Below are positions 8,442 through 18,065 of a stretch of DNA of 64,000 bases, in pieces. The notes beneath the pieces were generated by a model, which was not told the origin of the DNA, made no database searches, and saw only the letters and a list, made by a program, of their open reading frames with translations. The stretch is taken from positions 2,976,001-3,040,000 of the forward strand of contig NC_018020.1 of assembly GCF_000266885.1 (NCBI RefSeq), in the 5' to 3' direction. A program made the translations under genes and the position numbers. Position 1 is the stretch's first letter. Each line of letters starts with the position of its first letter. The DNA is from Turneriella parva DSM 21527 (GTDB taxonomy: Bacteria; Spirochaetota; Leptospiria; Turneriellales; Turneriellaceae).

Positions 8442-9301
8442 AGGTCTTTTGAAGTTGCCTCGCTATTTTGCATCGCAGCAGATGAGGATTCAGAAATCTT
8501 CTGTACCCGTTCGCCGCAGCGGTGGCAAAAGCGCGAATCGGCGTAATGGTTCTGTTCGCCGCAACGGTTGCATACGATCTGGTTGCGCGTTTTGGCTTCA
8601 AGCATCAGTTTTGTCATCGAGGCACCCAGAACACCCGTCGGTAGCGCAATAATGCCGATGCCAAATATCATCAGAATGCCTGCAATAATTTTGCCCGTTA
8701 CGGTGGCGGGCACGATATCGCCATAACCCACAGTGGTCAGCGTCACAATCGACCACCACAGGGCGTCGGACATTTGCCCGAAACGTTCTGGTTCGAGGGT
8801 ATGCATGAGCGATGCCGACAATACCAGAATCACGAAGATCACAAAGACGAAGGCAGCAAGCACAGACCGGTTCATTTTGAAAACTTCAACCAGGCGGTGC
8901 AGCGCTTCTGAATAGCGGGCCAGCTTTACAATACGAAAAATTCTGAACAGACGCAGAATTCTGAGAACTGCGGTATCGCCTGAACCTGTCAGAAAATAGG
9001 GCAGAATTGCTAATGCGTCGATAATCGAGAAAGGTTTGAAGATAAAGCGAATGACGTTGCCGTCAAACGCAATGAGCCTCAGCAGATATTCGGCGACAAA
9101 AGCAACCATCGCGACGTTTTCGACAAGACGAAAGATGTGACCAAAACGGGCCGAAAGGTCTTTGTCGGTATCGAGAAGCCAAGAAAGAATTGATGCCAGA
9201 ATCAGCAGCATCATAGTCACGTTGAAGATGCGCGCTACGGGCTTTGTGGTGTCTTCACACAGCCACCAGGCTGCGTTGCGTATGCGCTTCAGAATTTTCA
9301 T
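8438..9301 (-). CDS. Voltage-sensor-type potassium channel with C-terminal zinc ribbon
   Basis: A 287-residue six-helix ion channel. Helices run through residues about 26-225. An S4-like segment with Arg/Lys every third residue (RILRLFRIFRIVKLAR, 114-129) precedes the pore helix and the K+ selectivity filter TVGYGD at 190-195. After the last helix, C244-x2-C247 and C259-x2-C262 form a compact zinc ribbon (CNRCGE...FCHRCGE), which is not part of the classic Kv module. The gene lies 2 bases downstream of the glycosidase-like gene and overlaps lplA, so it is the centre of a three-gene operon. The role is probably K+ flux or membrane potential control; the ligand or partner for the zinc ribbon is unknown. 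Confidence 0.88.
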   Translation of the reverse strand: MKILKRIRNAAWWLCEDTTKPVARIFNVTMMLLILASILSWLLDTDKDLSARFGHIFRLVENVAMVAFVAEYLLRLIAFDGNVIRFIFKPFSIIDALAILPYFLTGSGDTAVLRILRLFRIFRIVKLARYSEALHRLVEVFKMNRSVLAAFVFVIFVILVLSASLMHTLEPERFGQMSDALWWSIVTLTTVGYGDIVPATVTGKIIAGILMIFGIGIIALPTGVLGASMTKLMLEAKTRNQIVCNRCGEQNHYADSRFCHRCGERVQKISESSSAAMQNSEATSKDL

Positions 9302-9303
9302 TG

Positions 9304-11649
9304 CTATGCAGTGGTCGGCAAAACAATACGAACTCTGGCTGAATGTTTGTGGTTGTCGATCAGAAAATAGTCGCGTTCGGCAGAGACCGAGCGGCCAATA
9401 ATTTCATGCGACACCCGCGGCAGGGGTGAGCTATTGTCTGCTCCCATGACCAAAGTGCCTGCAGGCACAGAAACAATCTGCTTGGCTGAATTTGAAATTC
9501 CGCCGATTTCGAGCAGACCCTCTTGCAGCGAGGCCGAGGCTACCGACCATGGCGTGTAGATATTGGTCGCAGAGATCTTTTGCTTCAGCCATTTTTCCCT
9601 GAAACCGCTGAGCCACACAATCGCCTCGCTGCCATCGGCCAGCACGACCTCGCGTGCAATCAGGTTACGAATCAGAATCAGCGATTCTGCTGAGGCCCAC
9701 CCGTGAAAGCCGTCGCCCATGCAGCCGCCGCCGGTGCGCACGTGAATCGCCTCGGGAAACGTATATGCTTTTTGCGCGCGGTCTTTGATGCTGCGCACGA
9801 TCTGCCTCGCCTGCCGCGTGCGGCCGAGGTAAAGGTAACTCTCGGCCATCTGCAATGTCAGGTAGGGGTTCAGCCCTGAATGGATGTTATCCTGAAAAAA
9901 GCAGCCTTTGAAAAAATAGTTATCGCGTATCAGGTCGAGCGTGCGCAGCATGCGGCTGTCACAGAACTCCGCAACCTGCAACGGGTAGGCAGCGGCGATA
10001 GAGCCAATCATGCCGGCGTCTTTGCCGCGGCCGAGGGCCGCCGGCAGATACGAATATTCGGCGAGGTAGCGGTTGAGCGAGCCGGCGAGGCGGTCGTGCT
10101 GCTTCAGCGCCCGCTCTTCAAGACCGATCGGCTTCAGAAAAGGCGCGATCTTTTTCAGGCCGCCGAGCGCCCAGAAGTTGTCCCACAGATACCAGTCGGC
10201 GGGGCCAAGGTGCTCGGCGCTGAAGCCCGGCGGCAGCACCCCGCCGTATTGACCTGCAGATTTCTCAATCCAGCTGATCATCTTTTCAATCTGGCCTTTC
10301 ATGCGCAGAATGATACTCGAATCATGCGTATAGCGCACGTACTGTGCGAGAATCCACAATGCCTGGCCGTTGGCATCCCATTCGCCGGTCTGTGATTCGA
10401 AAAGACCCGATGAGCGCACCATGCCGGTGAAGCGTTCGATAATCGGCTTCACTGCTTTCTTGGCGCCCATGAGCAATAGGGCATACATCATGATCACCGC
10501 GTCGCGAATCCAGAAGTGGTGGTAGGTGTAGCTGCCGGGTTTGATCGAGTCGAAATCCCACAGCGCGATCAGATGGTTCTTGGCATGGGCGAGCCATTCG
10601 CTGTATTCACCGGGAAGTTCGGCGCTCAGCGAGTTCTCGAAATATTCACTGATAATGTGTTTCGCGCTTTTGCCTTTCAGCGGCGCGGGCAAAGCATCGT
10701 GCTGGTGATCGGCAATTTCGGCTTCGCAGTTGTCGGCGCGTGCGAAGTAAAATGCTGCAGTTGTGAGCCCGATCGCGTCTTTCGCAGAGTGCCGCTCATG
10801 GCTGTGCTGTTTGCCGTTGCGCAACCTGCGCACGAGTGGACCGATGCGGCGCAGGGCGTCGCCGTTTTTCCAGTCTGAGACGAGACTGAAGTCGGGTGAT
10901 TTGTCAAACGTCAGGTCGGCGCCGCCGCTCAGATGCTTTTTTTTCTCTGCGAATGCAAGGCGATAGAGCAGAGCGGGGCCCTCGAAGTTAAAAGGTCTGA
11001 TGGCGATGAGCACCGGCTTGTTGCCCGACGCTCTGACGCGGACGCCGTGCTCGGTTGCGATATATTCAACCGCGATGCCGCGCCAGGTACAGTGTACTCG
11101 CTCAGGCCCTTTGAGCACGAGCTTCACCTCGGCCGAGCGGTTTTGCGGACGAATAACGCGGCCACCTTCAACCGTGGCAAATTCAACGGTATACGAGCCG
11201 GGAAAAACCATCAGCGCGCCCGCCATGTCAACCGACGCTTCGATCGACCGGCCCGGAAAACCAATGCCGACCCAGTTGCGCTGCGTCTGGTTCATCGAGA
11301 GAATGTTGTGCGAGCGCGGCAGAAACGATTCAGATTCGGGGTTGTATTGTTCGACTGCCCAAAGCGGCGGCAAAAACTTTCGGTTAAACTGAAAAAAGCT
11401 GTAGTTCCAGAAACCTGAGGCAAAAAGGCGCGAGTTCATCGGCAGCGTTTCAGCGGGCCATTCGGTCTTGGTCGGGTTGCCGAGTTTCATCGCTGAGCGA
11501 ATCATGTCGGTCGCGTCGTGCGGTACGCCAAAGCGGCGCATCAAGAATCTGACGACCGATAGTTTGAAGCGTGACCAGCGTGAGTCGTGCGGCAGCAGGT
11601 AGTCGGTCTGGCGGCGCAGCGGTGCGCGCGGGGGTTTGAGTGGTTTCAT
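9304..11649 (-). CDS. Six-hairpin glycosidase-like protein (GH15/debranching-enzyme type)
   Basis: About 781 residues. The C-terminal two thirds resemble (alpha/alpha)6-barrel glycosidases: YHHFWIRDAVIMMYALL (near residue 380) matches the WxRDA motif, and later motifs include GEWDANGQALWILAQYV, GWASAESLILIRNLIA and helical repeats typical of glucoamylase or glycogen-debranching enzymes. The N-terminal third is beta-rich and probably a supersandwich-like domain. No export signal is evident, so it likely acts in the cytoplasm on a storage or envelope glycan. The ATG at 11649 is preferred over a TTG seven codons upstream because neither has a strong ribosome site and ATG is the commoner start. 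It is the first gene of a tight operon with the K+ channel (2-base gap) and lplA. Confidence 0.7.
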   Translation of the reverse strand: MKPLKPPRAPLRRQTDYLLPHDSRWSRFKLSVVRFLMRRFGVPHDATDMIRSAMKLGNPTKTEWPAETLPMNSRLFASGFWNYSFFQFNRKFLPPLWAVEQYNPESESFLPRSHNILSMNQTQRNWVGIGFPGRSIEASVDMAGALMVFPGSYTVEFATVEGGRVIRPQNRSAEVKLVLKGPERVHCTWRGIAVEYIATEHGVRVRASGNKPVLIAIRPFNFEGPALLYRLAFAEKKKHLSGGADLTFDKSPDFSLVSDWKNGDALRRIGPLVRRLRNGKQHSHERHSAKDAIGLTTAAFYFARADNCEAEIADHQHDALPAPLKGKSAKHIISEYFENSLSAELPGEYSEWLAHAKNHLIALWDFDSIKPGSYTYHHFWIRDAVIMMYALLLMGAKKAVKPIIERFTGMVRSSGLFESQTGEWDANGQALWILAQYVRYTHDSSIILRMKGQIEKMISWIEKSAGQYGGVLPPGFSAEHLGPADWYLWDNFWALGGLKKIAPFLKPIGLEERALKQHDRLAGSLNRYLAEYSYLPAALGRGKDAGMIGSIAAAYPLQVAEFCDSRMLRTLDLIRDNYFFKGCFFQDNIHSGLNPYLTLQMAESYLYLGRTRQARQIVRSIKDRAQKAYTFPEAIHVRTGGGCMGDGFHGWASAESLILIRNLIAREVVLADGSEAIVWLSGFREKWLKQKISATNIYTPWSVASASLQEGLLEIGGISNSAKQIVSVPAGTLVMGADNSSPLPRVSHEIIGRSVSAERDYFLIDNHKHSARVRIVLPTTA

Positions 11650-11890
11650 TTCGTCTCTAAAAGGCAGCAATGAGCACCGCGAAAAACGGCGACCAGAGCC
11701 TTGAGCGTCGGCATATAGCTCTCAATCAGCCGTTCAATCATAAATTAAGGAGGAAAGTTAGCTAATAAACCATCAATCGCCTTTTGTGCATCGCGCCATA
11801 TGTGGATTTGTGCGAAATACTTTGCCGCTTTTTCTCTCCTTTTTCTGATCAGGATTGACGTAATGTGACATAACATTATTTGTGGCCCTG

Positions 11891-11926
11891 AGATAAAGCG
11901 GCGGGCGATGCCCGCCTTTATTATCT
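11891..11926 (+). promoter_or_regulatory. Leader hairpin upstream of nrdJ
   Basis: An inverted repeat lies just before the nrdJ ribosome-binding site (GGGGGAG, 11928-11934). The core GCGGGC-GAT-GCCCGC is GC-rich and the outer arms AGATAA/TTATCT also pair, with a small bulge between. A TTGACG hexamer at 11855-11860 could be a -35 element but no convincing -10 follows at normal spacing. The hairpin could protect the mRNA or modulate initiation. It lacks the features I would need to call a cobalamin riboswitch. Confidence 0.45.
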
Positions 11927-11942
11927 TGGGGGAGAACCACTT

Positions 11943-14900
11943 ATGAAAATCGCGCGCCACTTTACACAAAAGGGAAAAGACATTTATTCAGATATTATTT
12001 TTGAGAAACGTACATCGAAAATCACGAATACCGACGGCTCGGTTGCTTTCGAAGCCAATGAGGTGGAGGTTCCGTCGTCATGGTCCAATGTCGCGACCGA
12101 CATTATGGCGCAGAAATATTTTCGCAAAGCAGGGGTGCCGCGCGCGCTGAAACCCGTTGCTGAAGAAAATATTCCCGATTGGCTGCGCCGCCAAGAGGCT
12201 GACGAAGAGCAGCTCGCCAAGTTCCCCAAAGAAGAGCGCTACACGCGTGAAATGTCGGCGAAGCAGGTGATGCACCGCCTTGCCGGCACCTGGACTTACT
12301 GGGGCTATAAGCACAACTATTTCACCACTGAAGAAGACGCGCGTGCATTCTATGACGAGCTCTGCTATATGCTGATGAACCAGATGGCGGCGCCGAATTC
12401 GCCGCAATGGTTTAACACCGGCCTGCACTGGGCATACGGCGTTGATGGCCCTTCTCAGGGGCACTTCTACATCGACCCGGTCACGGGTAAACTCGTGAAA
12501 TCAAAATCATCGTACGAACACCCGCAGCCGCATGCGTGCTTTATTCAGGCAGTCGACGACGATCTCGTCAACGCCGGCGGCATCATGGATCTGTGGGTGC
12601 GTGAAGCGCGCCTCTTTAAATATGGTTCAGGCACCGGGTCTAACTTTTCGGCGCTGCGCGGTGAGAACGAGCGCCTTTCGGGCGGCGGCAAGAGTTCGGG
12701 ACTCATGAGCTTTCTCAAAATCGGCGACACAGCCGCCGGTGCGATCAAGTCGGGAGGCACCACGCGCCGCGCGGCGAAAATGGTCTGCCTTGACATCGAT
12801 CACCCCGATGTCGAGCAGTTCATCGACTGGAAAGTCACAGAAGAAGCTAAAGTCGCGAGTCTGGTCGCAGGTTCGAAGGCAATCCGCAAGGTTATCAACG
12901 AGGTTTTTGGCGCGGTCAATGGCTGCGTGAAACAACCTTCGCTGCTTGACCCAAAGCAGAATAAAAATCTGGCGCTCGCGCTGAAAAAGGCACGCGCTGC
13001 AAACGTGCCCGACAGCTATGTGCAGCGTATTATTCACCTGGCGCGCCAGGGCTTTACCGAAATCGACTTTGAAGAGTACGATACCGACTGGACATCAAAG
13101 GCATACCTCACGGTTGCTGGCCAGAATTCGAATAACTCGCTTCGCCTTTCGAATGCATTTCTTAAGGCAGTAGAAGAAAATAAAGATTGGGAGCTCGTAC
13201 GCCGTATCGATGGCAAGGTTCACAAGACGATGCCGGCGCGCGATCTGTTCGAGCGTCTCTCGTATGCTGCCTGGTCTTGCGCAGACCCGGGCCTGCAGTT
13301 CGATACGACAATCAACGAATGGCACACCTGCCCTGAAGACGGCCGCATCAATGCGTCAAACCCTTGCAGCGAGTACATGTTTCTCGACGACACGGCCTGC
13401 AATCTCGCATCACTGAACATGATGAAGTTCTACGATGCGGCGAAAAACCGCCTCGACGTAGAAGCGTATAAGCATGCAATCCGCATCTGGACGGTTGTAC
13501 TCGAAATTTCAGTGCTCATGGCGCAGTTTCCGTCGCAGCGCATCGCCGAACTTTCTTATAAGTTTCGTACGCTGGGCCTCGGCTACGCCAACCTCGGCAC
13601 CTGGCTCATGGTTTCGGGAATTCCGTACAACTCGGCGCAGGCAAACGCAATTACGGGCGCTGTCACGGCGATTCTGACCGGCGTCAGTTACAAGACTTCG
13701 GCCGAGCTCGCCTCAGAGCTCGGGCCGTTTCCGGGTTTTGAGAAAAACCGCGAGCACATGCTGCGCGTTATTCGTAACCACCGCCGCGCTGCGTACAACA
13801 GCCCCGACAGTGAGTACGAAGGTCTCAGCATTTTCCCGATGGGCATCAACGGCAAGTTCTGCCCCGATTACCTGATCAAAGACGCCAAAACCGCATGGGA
13901 TGACGCGCTCACTCTCGGTGAAAAGCACGGCTACCGCAATGCACAGACGACAGTGATCGCGCCTACGGGTACGATCGGTCTTTTGATGGACTGCGACACA
14001 ACCGGTATTGAACCCGATTTCGCGCTCGTGAAGTTTAAGAAGCTCGCGGGTGGCGGCTATTTCAAGATTATCAATAAGTCGGTTCCGCAGGCGCTCGAAC
14101 ACCTGGGCTACGGTAAAGACCAGATTACGAAAATCATCGAGTACGTCGTGGGCAGCGCGACCTTTGCCGGCGCGCCTCATGTGAACCGCGAGAATCTGAA
14201 GCTGCGCGGCTTCACCGACGAAGTGCTCGATACGGTTGAAGAGTCGCTGCCGACTGCCTTTGATATCAACTATGTATTCAACCGCTATGTGGTCGGCGAG
14301 TCGTTCTTGCTGAACCAGCTCAAAATTCCCAAAGAGGTTTTTGAGCGGCCAGATTTTAACCTGCTGCAACACCTCGGGTTCACGGCAGAACAGGTCATGC
14401 AGGCAAACGAAGCGATCTGCGGTACCATGATGATCGAAGGTGCTCCGTTCTTGAAAGACGAGCACCTGCCGGTATTTGACTGCGCCAACAAGTGCGGTCG
14501 TCGTGGTAAGCGGTTTATACCTTACCAGGCCCACCTCAACGTGATGGCGGCAGCGCAGCCTTTTATCAGCGGCGCAATTTCAAAAACGATCAACATGCCT
14601 TACGAAGCGACGGTAGAAGACGTCAAACAGGCTTACATGGCCTCGTGGAAGCTCATGATCAAGGCGAATGCGCTTTATCGTGACGGATCGAAACTTTCGC
14701 AGCCGCTTTCAAGCGTGAGCGAAAATATTTTTGAAAGCCTCGAAGAATCTGAAGTTGAAGAACTCGTTTCTGCACCGGCGGCGCTCAAGGCGCAGCAGGT
14801 TGCGGAGAAAATCGTCGAAAAAATTATCGTCCGTAAAATGGCTGAACGCCGCCGTCTGCCAGGCCGCCGTTCAGGCTATACGCAGAAAGCGGTGATCGGG

Positions 14901-15497
14901 GGCCACAAGGTTTACCTCAGAACCGGCGAATACGAAGACGGTTCACTTGGCGAAATTTTTCTCGACATGCACAAAGAAGGCGCAGCTTTCCGTTCACTCA
15001 TGAACGGCTTTGCAATCGCCGTCTCTCTCGGCCTGCAATACGGTGTGCCGCTTGAAGAATTTGTCGAGGCGTTTGTCTTCACCAAGTTCGAACCAAACGG
15101 AGTGGTGCAGGGGCATGACCGCGTCAAGATGGCAACATCGGTCATGGACTTCATATTCCGTGAACTGGCGATTACGTACCTCGATCGCAACGATCTGGCG
15201 CATGTATCACCTGAGGCGCTTGTCGTAGACCAAACCACGACGAAAGATGAAGTTATCGATGAAGAAGAGCTGACTGATCTTGTTGAACCCATCGGCAATC
15301 CAGAGCCGGCGATTAGCGTGGGTAAAACCACAACGCGTTCAGGACTGCAGGTCAAGGTGAGTGCAAACCAGATTCAAGAAGCCCGCATAAAAGGTTATGA
15401 AGGTACTTCATGCCCTGAGTGCAGCTCGATGACTCTGGTACGCAACGGCTCGTGCCTGAAGTGCGAAACGTGCGGAGCGACAACAGGTTGTTCTTAA
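11943..15497 (+). CDS. nrdJ: Adenosylcobalamin-dependent (class II) ribonucleotide reductase
   Basis: A 1184-residue enzyme reducing ribonucleotides to deoxyribonucleotides with a B12-generated thiyl radical. Visible marks: [10 protein letters not shown] in the substrate-entry region (about residue 150), the radical cysteine motif NPCSEYMF (Cys near 473), [17 protein letters not shown] in the barrel, and a C-terminal cysteine-rich tail TSCPECSSM...CLKCETCG with redox and zinc-ribbon cysteines. Length suits the long bacterial NrdJ subclass. The ATG is preceded by a strong GGGGGAG. No NrdA/NrdB genes are in the window. The gene is monocistronic, closed by a hairpin at 15510-15534. Confidence 0.96.
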   Translation: MKIARHFTQKGKDIYSDIIFEKRTSKITNTDGSVAFEANEVEVPSSWSNVATDIMAQKYFRKAGVPRALKPVAEENIPDWLRRQEADEEQLAKFPKEERYTREMSAKQVMHRLAGTWTYWGYKHNYFTTEEDARAFYDELCYMLMNQMAAPNSPQWFNTGLHWAYGVDGPSQGHFYIDPVTGKLVKSKSSYEHPQPHACFIQAVDDDLVNAGGIMDLWVREARLFKYGSGTGSNFSALRGENERLSGGGKSSGLMSFLKIGDTAAGAIKSGGTTRRAAKMVCLDIDHPDVEQFIDWKVTEEAKVASLVAGSKAIRKVINEVFGAVNGCVKQPSLLDPKQNKNLALALKKARAANVPDSYVQRIIHLARQGFTEIDFEEYDTDWTSKAYLTVAGQNSNNSLRLSNAFLKAVEENKDWELVRRIDGKVHKTMPARDLFERLSYAAWSCADPGLQFDTTINEWHTCPEDGRINASNPCSEYMFLDDTACNLASLNMMKFYDAAKNRLDVEAYKHAIRIWTVVLEISVLMAQFPSQRIAELSYKFRTLGLGYANLGTWLMVSGIPYNSAQANAITGAVTAILTGVSYKTSAELASELGPFPGFEKNREHMLRVIRNHRRAAYNSPDSEYEGLSIFPMGINGKFCPDYLIKDAKTAWDDALTLGEKHGYRNAQTTVIAPTGTIGLLMDCDTTGIEPDFALVKFKKLAGGGYFKIINKSVPQALEHLGYGKDQITKIIEYVVGSATFAGAPHVNRENLKLRGFTDEVLDTVEESLPTAFDINYVFNRYVVGESFLLNQLKIPKEVFERPDFNLLQHLGFTAEQVMQANEAICGTMMIEGAPFLKDEHLPVFDCANKCGRRGKRFIPYQAHLNVMAAAQPFISGAISKTINMPYEATVEDVKQAYMASWKLMIKANALYRDGSKLSQPLSSVSENIFESLEESEVEELVSAPAALKAQQVAEKIVEKIIVRKMAERRRLPGRRSGYTQKAVIGGHKVYLRTGEYEDGSLGEIFLDMHKEGAAFRSLMNGFAIAVSLGLQYGVPLEEFVEAFVFTKFEPNGVVQGHDRVKMATSVMDFIFRELAITYLDRNDLAHVSPEALVVDQTTTKDEVIDEEELTDLVEPIGNPEPAISVGKTTTRSGLQVKVSANQIQEARIKGYEGTSCPECSSMTLVRNGSCLKCETCGATTGCS

Positions 15498-15509
15498 AAG
15501 GGGGATTCA

Positions 15510-15534
15510 TAAGGGGATACGCAGTATCCCCTTA
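15510..15534. terminator. Hairpin between convergent nrdJ and ppnP
   Basis: A perfect 11-bp stem with a 3-base loop (TAAGGGGATAC / GCA / GTATCCCCTTA), 13 bases after the nrdJ stop and 10 bases from the ppnP stop. The flanks are A/T-rich but lack a clean T-run. Position between convergent genes suggests a bidirectional transcription stop. Confidence 0.7.
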
Positions 15535-15543
15535 AGATAATAT

Positions 15544-15828
15544 TTATTCTGGAATAAATTCACACAGATACGCCGCGTCGGCGGGTATCTTGAGCTGAAA
15601 CTTAGAATTCGCAGGCACTTCGAACTTGCTGCCGGCTGCAAAAGTCTGCCATGAAGCACCGGGAAGCTGCACGTCCATGCTACCCGCGACGACTGTCATG
15701 ATTTCTTTGAGACCTGTATTGAATTCGTACTCGCCGGCGGCCATCACGCCGCAGGTGGCTTTATTACCAGCAACCGTCAGTGCGAGAGATTTCACTTTGC
15801 CGTCGAAATATTCGTTTACGTTGATCAT
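15544..15828 (-). CDS. ppnP: Pyrimidine/purine nucleoside phosphorylase (YaiE type)
   Basis: A 94-residue single-domain cupin. The N-terminal [13 protein letters not shown], the central [12 protein letters not shown] and [13 protein letters not shown], and the C-terminal AYLCEFIP match the PpnP/YaiE family, which phosphorolyses various nucleosides to free base and ribose-1-phosphate. Length equals that of E. coli PpnP. It faces nrdJ convergently. Assignment is from recalled family sequence. Confidence 0.9.
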   Translation of the reverse strand: MINVNEYFDGKVKSLALTVAGNKATCGVMAAGEYEFNTGLKEIMTVVAGSMDVQLPGASWQTFAAGSKFEVPANSKFQLKIPADAAYLCEFIPE

Positions 15829-16173
15829 GGGTTAAAATCGAAACCCGCGACAGAGCGTCGCGTTGTGTTCAGGTTCCCGTGCGGCGAAAGAGCAGGTAGA
15901 AGAGATCTTCAACTCTTTCCTGGTGGCGAATCGTTCGCGGTTCAAGAATCAGCGCCTGACCGGCTTTTGTATTTACCGCACCTGCTTTTTGTGCAGGTGG
16001 CGCGAACACCCTGGAAAATTCAATCAGTTTACCATTCACGTCATTTTGCATAGATTTGCTCTGCGGCCTTCAGGTATAAGGTCAGGCCTGTTATATTATC
16101 GGCAGGCGCGGCCAGTTGCCCGACAACTTTTTTGAAGCTTGACGGCTGAGCGCCTGAAGTGTAGGGGCGGCGG
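15829..16173. other. Gene-poor interval between ppnP and lpxD
   Basis: No confident gene is seen in these 345 bases. The minus strand carries two short, overlapping protein-like frames: one ending at 16041 (…LYLKAAEQIYAK) and one at 16051-15869 (60 codons). Neither has a good ribosome site, and the first would have to start inside lpxD. The interval must contain the divergent promoters of ppnP (minus) and lpxD (plus). Confidence 0.5.
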
Positions 16174-17244
16174 ATGGTTTTGGCAGAGCTTGCGGGGCGC
16201 ATCGGTGCCCGCGTACAGGGAGACTCGCAAAGGGCGGTCAAGGGAGTCGGCGATCTTGAGCTGTTGCGCGTTCGTGACACGCAGAGGCGTCCCGATCGCG
16301 ACCTGATTTATTATGTCGAAAGCAAAAAGGTTCTCAACGAGAACCCGGTCGCACGCGAATGCGAGGTAGTCCTGACGACAGAGGCTCTTGCTGCAAATTT
16401 TCAGATTGCACTCGTTGTACCAGATCTTGAGCCGCGGCTGGCCTTTATCCGGCTGCTCGAATTTTTCGAGGCAGTGCCCCCTGCTGTTCACGCGCCTGAG
16501 CCGCTGCTCTTTGTGCACCCGACGGCAAAAGTACATGAATCGGCGGTGCTTGGCCCTGGCGTTGTAATTCTCGGCGATGCAGTCGTCGGCGCAGGCTGCA
16601 TTATCCATGCCAATTCAGTGATCGAGCAGAATGTGCAGATTGGCGCCGGTACGGTTATACATCCTCATGTTGTGCTCAAATTCGGTACTCGCATCGGTGA
16701 GCAGTGCATCGTGCACAGTGGCACGGTGATCGGCGCCGATGGCTTTGGCTTCTACGATAAAAATAACAAGCGCTATAAAATTCCCCAGATCGGCAATGTC
16801 GAAATCGGTTCGCACGTCGAGATCGGGGCGAGTGTTACTATCGACCGTGCAACGATCGAGTCGACTCGTGTGGGCAATTACACGAAACTTGACGACCAGG
16901 TTCACATCGGGCACAACTGCCAGGTGGGAGAATATGTCTACATTGCGGGTAACACTGTTCTCGCGGGTTCTGTTATCGTCGACGACCATGTGACCATGGG
17001 CGGGCAGTCAGCCATTTCGGGAAGGGTGCGGCTGGCAAAAGGTACTTTTGTCATGGGGCTTACGGGTATGGCGCAGAGCTCAGAGCCCGGGGGCATGTAT
17101 TTTGGCATTCCTGCACGGCCGGCCCGCGAAATGCATAAGATCAACAATGCGCTGGGTTATTTGCCCACGCTCTTGAAGCGCGTCGCCCACCTTGAAGAAA
17201 TTGCGGGCGTAGCCCGAGCCGAAGAGCAAAGATCGCCGGATTAA
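16174..17244 (+). CDS. lpxD: UDP-3-O-acylglucosamine N-acyltransferase
   Basis: A 356-residue lipid A enzyme that adds the second acyl chain to UDP-3-O-acylglucosamine at the cytoplasmic face of the inner membrane. Residues 1-100 form the uridine-binding domain. Residues about 105-310 are a left-handed beta-helix of hexapeptide repeats (IGAGTVIHPHVVLKFGTRIG). The catalytic-histidine segment is VHIGHNCQVG and the GADGFGF turn is present. The C-terminal helix follows GIPARPAREMHK. It stands alone, without lpxA or fabZ. Its TAA stop overlaps the stop of the convergent minus-strand gene within a TTAA palindrome. Confidence 0.93.
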   Translation: MVLAELAGRIGARVQGDSQRAVKGVGDLELLRVRDTQRRPDRDLIYYVESKKVLNENPVARECEVVLTTEALAANFQIALVVPDLEPRLAFIRLLEFFEAVPPAVHAPEPLLFVHPTAKVHESAVLGPGVVILGDAVVGAGCIIHANSVIEQNVQIGAGTVIHPHVVLKFGTRIGEQCIVHSGTVIGADGFGFYDKNNKRYKIPQIGNVEIGSHVEIGASVTIDRATIESTRVGNYTKLDDQVHIGHNCQVGEYVYIAGNTVLAGSVIVDDHVTMGGQSAISGRVRLAKGTFVMGLTGMAQSSEPGGMYFGIPARPAREMHKINNALGYLPTLLKRVAHLEEIAGVARAEEQRSPD

Positions 17245-18065
17245 CGCGGTTTGGCTTTGTTTTCTTGTGAGGTGCTCATCTCTGAGACGAACGCTTCGAA
17301 TTCATTGCGCTTGCCGTTATTGATATAACCGTAGTTGTCAAAATGGTGAAAAAAGAAATTGTAATTGTTTACCACGAGCTTGCGATTGATGAGATTAATG
17401 AGGCGTGACTGCACCCGGTCGAAGTCACGCTGTTTTTCGGGTTCGGGTTTATTGAAGTAGTCGTCGATCGTTTGCTGTTTAAAGTCGTCTTTATCGGCGT
17501 AGGGCGTCTGGCTCTCGATAATCGCGAGAAAAGCGTAGCGTTTTGCCTGGCGCGCATATTTGATGGCGTCGATATAAAACCAAATCTTCGTGGAATAGAG
17601 GTGCTTGTTGTGGTTGAAGCCTTTGCCTTCATAAATTTCTGAAACCTTTAGATCGCGGTAGCCGAGCCGCATAAAATGCGCAGCGCGCACATCTTTCGTT
17701 TCGATGATCATGGCAGAGTTGCGTTCGAGCAGCTCGCGGGTATCTTTCTGGTAGTAGTCGTTGAGTACGCCGAGGTACAGGTCTTTGAGAATATTCTGAG
17801 ACTCTCTGATGTGAGCGTGGGTTTCTTTGTAGTGCCCTGAGAGATATTCCTTATGCGCTTTATAGTGCTCGAGCGCGGCGGAGCGAAAAATTTTCAGGTG
17901 ATCGGCGCCTGCGAAGTTTGAAATACCTGAATTGATAAAATCAATAAAGTGCTTATTTTCGCCGAGTATTTTTTCACAAAACGCGCGGTCGGGTGAGTTG
18001 GCCAAAGCTGGCGAGAGGCAGAGAAGAAGCAAAAAAGCGGCTTTTGTGGCGACGCGCGGTTTCAT
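17241..18065 (-). CDS. Secreted helical protein of unknown function
   Basis: A 274-residue protein with a signal peptide (MKPRVATKAAFLLLLCLSPALA, likely cleaved after Ala22). The mature part is almost all helical, rich in His, Tyr, Lys and Asp/Glu, and resembles a helical-repeat protein in composition. I recognise no family. Its ATG overlaps the TGA of the upstream iron-ADH-like gene by one base (TGATG), so the two are co-translated. The paired context suggests a shared pathway across cytoplasm and periplasm, but nothing specific can be said. Confidence 0.7.
   Translation of the reverse strand: MKPRVATKAAFLLLLCLSPALANSPDRAFCEKILGENKHFIDFINSGISNFAGADHLKIFRSAALEHYKAHKEYLSGHYKETHAHIRESQNILKDLYLGVLNDYYQKDTRELLERNSAMIIETKDVRAAHFMRLGYRDLKVSEIYEGKGFNHNKHLYSTKIWFYIDAIKYARQAKRYAFLAIIESQTPYADKDDFKQQTIDDYFNKPEPEKQRDFDRVQSRLINLINRKLVVNNYNFFFHHFDNYGYINNGKRNEFEAFVSEMSTSQENKAKPR

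Noticed and set aside
11671-11942. Cobalamin riboswitch upstream of nrdJ
   Set aside because: No B12-box-like core and the structured part is only about 36 bases, too small for the known classes.
13713-14534. A 273-codon minus-strand frame opposite nrdJ
   Set aside because: Mirror of the nrdJ reading frame, no independent support.
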